This document shows positions 61,685 to 64,000 of a stretch of DNA of 64,000 bases, piece by piece. Made by a program: the position numbers and the translations under genes. Numbering within the stretch: the stretch's first letter is position 1; each line of letters starts with the position of its first letter. The stretch is from CADEED01 sp043747875 (GTDB lineage Bacteria > Pseudomonadota > Gammaproteobacteria > Steroidobacterales > Steroidobacteraceae), in the NCBI GenBank assembly GCA_043747875.1, contig JAYTOI010000188.1:19913-83912 (forward strand), given 5' to 3'. The notes under the pieces were generated by a model. It ran no database searches, was not told the origin of the DNA, and was given only the letters and a program-made list of their open reading frames with translations.

Positions 61685-62207
61685 ACACGGGCGCCGGCGC
61701 ATAGCGCCCGTCGAACTGAACTTCCCAGCGTTCGACGTCGGCCGGACTCGACTCCCACAACTGCCGCACGGCGCCCTCCGGCAGGCGCGTCCAGGTGATG
61801 CGGTGGCGCGTCGCGGGCTGTTTGTCCGTCGCACGACGCGCGCCTTCGAGACGCATCGCGCCATGCTCGAACGTCCCGCTGAGGAACAACGCGTCGCCGC
61901 CGACATCGATCCAGGTCTGGTGCCACTTGCCGTCGTCGCGGTCGTAGAAGTTCAGGCTCTTGCCCCCGCCACCCGAGGCCCCGCTCCAGTTCTCGAGCAG
62001 CGCGCAGCCGCCGAGGATGCGCTCGATGCGGCTGTGGCCGGCGAGCTTGCCCTTGTCGGTCACGACCCACTCGCCGATCCAGAAGTCGAACTGGTGCTGT
62101 TCGGCGGCCGTGCATTTCGGCGGCGGTGGGTCCGCGGCCTGCGCTACACCCGCCAGCAGGCCGACGATGGCGCCCACGATGGGCGCGAAGAAGATTTTCG
62201 ATGGCAT
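61677..62207 (-). CDS. Exported DUF1579-like protein
   Basis: 176 residues with a signal peptide ending GVAQAA. The mature part reads QHQFDFWIGEWVVTDKGKLAGHSRIERILGGCALLENWSG, the opening pattern of the DUF1579/THAP4-like lipocalin-type group (hFDFWIGxW), followed by KSLNFYDRDDGKWHQTWIDVGG. These are small barrel proteins of unknown role. The TAG stop overlaps the convergent AraC gene by 8 bp. Confidence 0.75.
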   Translation of the reverse strand: MPSKIFFAPIVGAIVGLLAGVAQAADPPPPKCTAAEQHQFDFWIGEWVVTDKGKLAGHSRIERILGGCALLENWSGASGGGGKSLNFYDRDDGKWHQTWIDVGGDALFLSGTFEHGAMRLEGARRATDKQPATRHRITWTRLPEGAVRQLWESSPADVERWEVQFDGRYAPAPVSN

Positions 62208-62452
62208 ACGGTCCTCCTCGAGGCAGGGTCGTCGCCCGGGCGGCGCGCGTCAACCCGCCGACGTTGCGGCAATTGCGGTTTCGGGCATCCTTTGTTGCGC
62301 GCAGCCGACGCAGGATGGGGTCGAAGACCGGATTGGCGCCGCGCTTCAGTAGATAGGTCTTGCCCTTCCCGAGCCTGGCAGTGCGGCCACGGCAGCTTTG
62401 CGGTACCGGGCTCGTGGTCCATGCCATCCCGCTGCTCGCACGTTGCTGGAGT
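62208..62452. other. Intergenic stretch
   Basis: 245 bp between the DUF1579-like start and the next minus-strand gene's end. It should hold the promoter of the DUF1579-like gene. A minus-strand frame with GKGKTYLLKRGANPVFD-type content is open but lacks a ribosome site and clear family match, so no gene is called. Confidence 0.3.
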
Positions 62453-63190
62453 TTAGCCCTGCCGTGCGCGCGTCGCGGCCGGGAGCAGAGTCGGGTCGAG
62501 CCGGATCACCGGAAACACGGCGCGCAGCCGCTGAAACTTCGCGTCGTGCTGCGTGAGGTCGCGCGCGGCGAGGCGCAGGTATTTGCGCAGGTGCGCATTC
62601 AAATAGCGTTCGATCGAAGCGGGCGCGATCTTGCGCAGGATGCAGAAGATGGCCAGCGCATGCGCCAGCTCGCCTTCGTTGAGATCGTGATTGGGGCTCT
62701 CGAACCCGGCATTCGCCATGAACAGGCCGAAGCCCATGAACACGGAGGCGAGATCGATGGCCGGATCACGCAGCATCTCGCCGCCGGGCGGCGTCTCTTC
62801 GAAGGTATCGACCAGGTAACGCGCCAGCTCGTGCGCGAAGGTCGCGACCAGCGTCAGCGGCTGCGCGGACTCGGGCGCGTATCGGATGATGGGCAGGCGG
62901 TCGGTGGACACCAGGCGCGCACGCTCGCCGCTGTCGCCGGGCTCGACGCCGCAGGGCCATTCCGACATGCCGGCCAGTTCGCGCACGCGGCGGAACAGCG
63001 CCGTCACGGCCGCGTGACCGGTCATGCCGAGATCCGGGAAGTATTCGTCGGTGGGCAATATCAGCGGCGAGTCGACGAATTTCGGGTACCCGCCGCAGTT
63101 GCGCAGCAGCCAGGCGAAGGCGTCGAACTGCCAGTCGCGACGCGCCGCGTCGAGAAAGGATTTCGGTTTGAACTTGAGTGGAGTGCGCAT
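62453..63190 (-). CDS. Hypothetical protein with degenerate HE metal motif
   Basis: 245 residues from ATG at 63190. TLVATFAHELARYLVDTF looks like a zinc-peptidase helix, but HELAR lacks the second histidine of HExxH. EWPCGVEPGD and DPAIDLASVFMGFGLFMANAG also recur in an unnamed family of cytosolic proteins that I recall but cannot name. No signal peptide. It is 150 bp downstream of the aminopeptidase on the same strand. Confidence 0.6.
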   Translation of the reverse strand: MRTPLKFKPKSFLDAARRDWQFDAFAWLLRNCGGYPKFVDSPLILPTDEYFPDLGMTGHAAVTALFRRVRELAGMSEWPCGVEPGDSGERARLVSTDRLPIIRYAPESAQPLTLVATFAHELARYLVDTFEETPPGGEMLRDPAIDLASVFMGFGLFMANAGFESPNHDLNEGELAHALAIFCILRKIAPASIERYLNAHLRKYLRLAARDLTQHDAKFQRLRAVFPVIRLDPTLLPAATRARQG

Positions 63191-63339
63191 CCTGCGATTT
63201 CTCGCGGACGATCATGACACGCGCGGCGGCCGCGCGTCCGCGCCATTTTCTTGACTGGGCATTAGGTCAAACTACCCGCACGAAGTGCCCGTGCCGCGCG
63301 CCGGCCGGGGTGCGCTGCGCTGAATAGTACGGCGTCGCC

Positions 63340-64000
63340 CTATTGCGTTTCGGCGCCGTCGCCTGGCGGCGACATCCTGGCGGAGGGTTGCACGCACAAA
63401 CGCGCGCGCAGCGCATCGCGCGGTAGCTCGGCGAGCACGCGCACGGCCGCGTAGAACCGCGGCAGATCGCCGCCCTGCTCCGCGAGCACGCGCTCGAAGC
63501 CGGGCACGCAGTCGTAGTACGTCGCGATGGAAGCGAGCCGCGCATTGTTGGGCGGGCCCGCCAGCGCCTGCGCGAGCCCGGACTGCACGCCCCCGCGCGC
63601 ATCGCGCGCGCGTATGTCCTCGGCGAGGCGCGTGAACACCTCGGCCTTGCGCGCGCGCATCTCGCGGGCCGGCAGTCCGCTGCGATAGAGCGCCTGCAAC
63701 TGCTCGCGGTAGCGGCTCACGATGCGCATGCCCTCGGCCTGCACGTCGCGGCGGCGCAGCAGTCGCGCGAACTCGCCGTCGCGCCCGCGGGACGAGAGCC
63801 AGCGCGCGAGGCCGGCGCGCTCCACGGCCACCGCGAACGCCTCGTTGAACGCGCTGTCGTCGGGTATGTACACGACCTGGTGCGAGAGCTCGTGGAAGAT
63901 GATGGCGGCCAGCTCGTCGTCGCCGTAGCTCATCATCGTGGAGAGGATGGGGTCGTTGAGCTTGCCGAGCGTCGAGTATGCGGGCACGCCGCCGACCACC
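63340..64000 (-). CDS. Putative aminopeptidase (zinc, HExxH), 5' truncated by window edge
   Basis: The frame stays open to base 64000, so the N-terminus lies beyond; about 220 residues are present. IIFHELSHQVVYIPDDSAFNEAFAVAVERAGLARWL has HELSH, the zinc-binding helix, and NEAFA, a downstream glutamate ligand. VGGVPAYSTLGKLNDPILSTMM precedes it, as in the Aminopep (PF10023-type) family. The C-terminal NNARLASIATYYDCVPGFERVL is the family's conserved ending. It is usually a lipoprotein; the lipobox would be outside the window. Confidence 0.85.
   Translation of the reverse strand, partial: VVGGVPAYSTLGKLNDPILSTMMSYGDDELAAIIFHELSHQVVYIPDDSAFNEAFAVAVERAGLARWLSSRGRDGEFARLLRRRDVQAEGMRIVSRYREQLQALYRSGLPAREMRARKAEVFTRLAEDIRARDARGGVQSGLAQALAGPPNNARLASIATYYDCVPGFERVLAEQGGDLPRFYAAVRVLAELPRDALRARLCVQPSARMSPPGDGAETQ

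Noticed and set aside
62208..62452. Short minus-strand frame with GKGKTYLLKRGANPVFD
   Set aside because: No ribosome site or family match and the window is only 245 bp; not called.
62453..63190. Zinc protease call for the HELAR protein
   Set aside because: The motif lacks the second histidine of HExxH, and no alternative metal ligand set is obvious.

Overview
The window is high-G+C bacterial chromosome (by eye about two thirds G+C), densely coding, with many stop/start overlaps (ATGA, GTGA, TGATG). TonB-dependent receptor, split B12-dependent ribonucleotide reductase (nrdJ plus nrdJb), a GlyGly-CTERM protease, Tat-exported oxidoreductases and plant-polymer enzymes point to a gammaproteobacterium of the Xanthomonadales/Nevskiales (Steroidobacteraceae-like) kind. 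That placement is inference. No tRNA, rRNA, CRISPR array or insertion sequence was found.

Region 1 (1-13.1 kb). A minus-strand run of eleven tightly packed genes goes from 13066 down to 556. It encodes a heme lipoprotein, a Cyc2-like outer-membrane cytochrome-porin fusion, two SAM methyltransferases, a SPASM-type radical SAM enzyme, an amidohydrolase, two B12-type radical SAM enzymes, a family 4 glycosyltransferase, an HprK-like P-loop kinase and an ABC exporter. A sulfotransferase fragment converges on it at the window edge. It looks like an uncharacterised biosynthesis-and-export operon and is the best candidate for a new system.

Region 2 (13.2-22.5 kb). A mainly plus-strand sugar/polysaccharide set: Tat-exported Gfo/Idh oxidoreductase, sialate O-acetylesterase (minus strand), cupin/JmjC-like protein, DUF4861 protein, GH105-like hydrolase, a frameshifted zinc alcohol dehydrogenase, and a PD40 beta-propeller protein. 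It ends in a perfect 39-bp inverted repeat.

Region 3 (22.6-30.5 kb). Minus-strand lipoproteins and an M48 protease, then a likely periplasmic amine-oxidation operon: TonB receptor, Tat amine oxidase, di-heme cytochrome c (frameshifted) and exported RidA.

Region 4 (30.5-48.7 kb). A large metzincin protease whose C-terminal tail is encoded by a hairpin repeat; MAPEG, CHRD and RRM proteins; an M16 protease; an ABC exporter; a fatty-acid/sterol hydroxylase; a DUF1287 protein; an ABC-2 transporter; a lipase-like protein lacking its nucleophile serine; and a DUF2007/calcium-repeat protein.

Region 5 (48.8-64 kb). A secreted GH5 enzyme with BACON repeats, a paralogous pair of small exported proteins, nrdJb and intein-containing nrdJ with two NrdR-like boxes, an hsp20 gene with a sigma-32-type promoter, a DegP-type protease, a halogenase-like flavoprotein, an AraC-type regulator, and hypothetical proteins ending in a putative aminopeptidase cut by the window edge.
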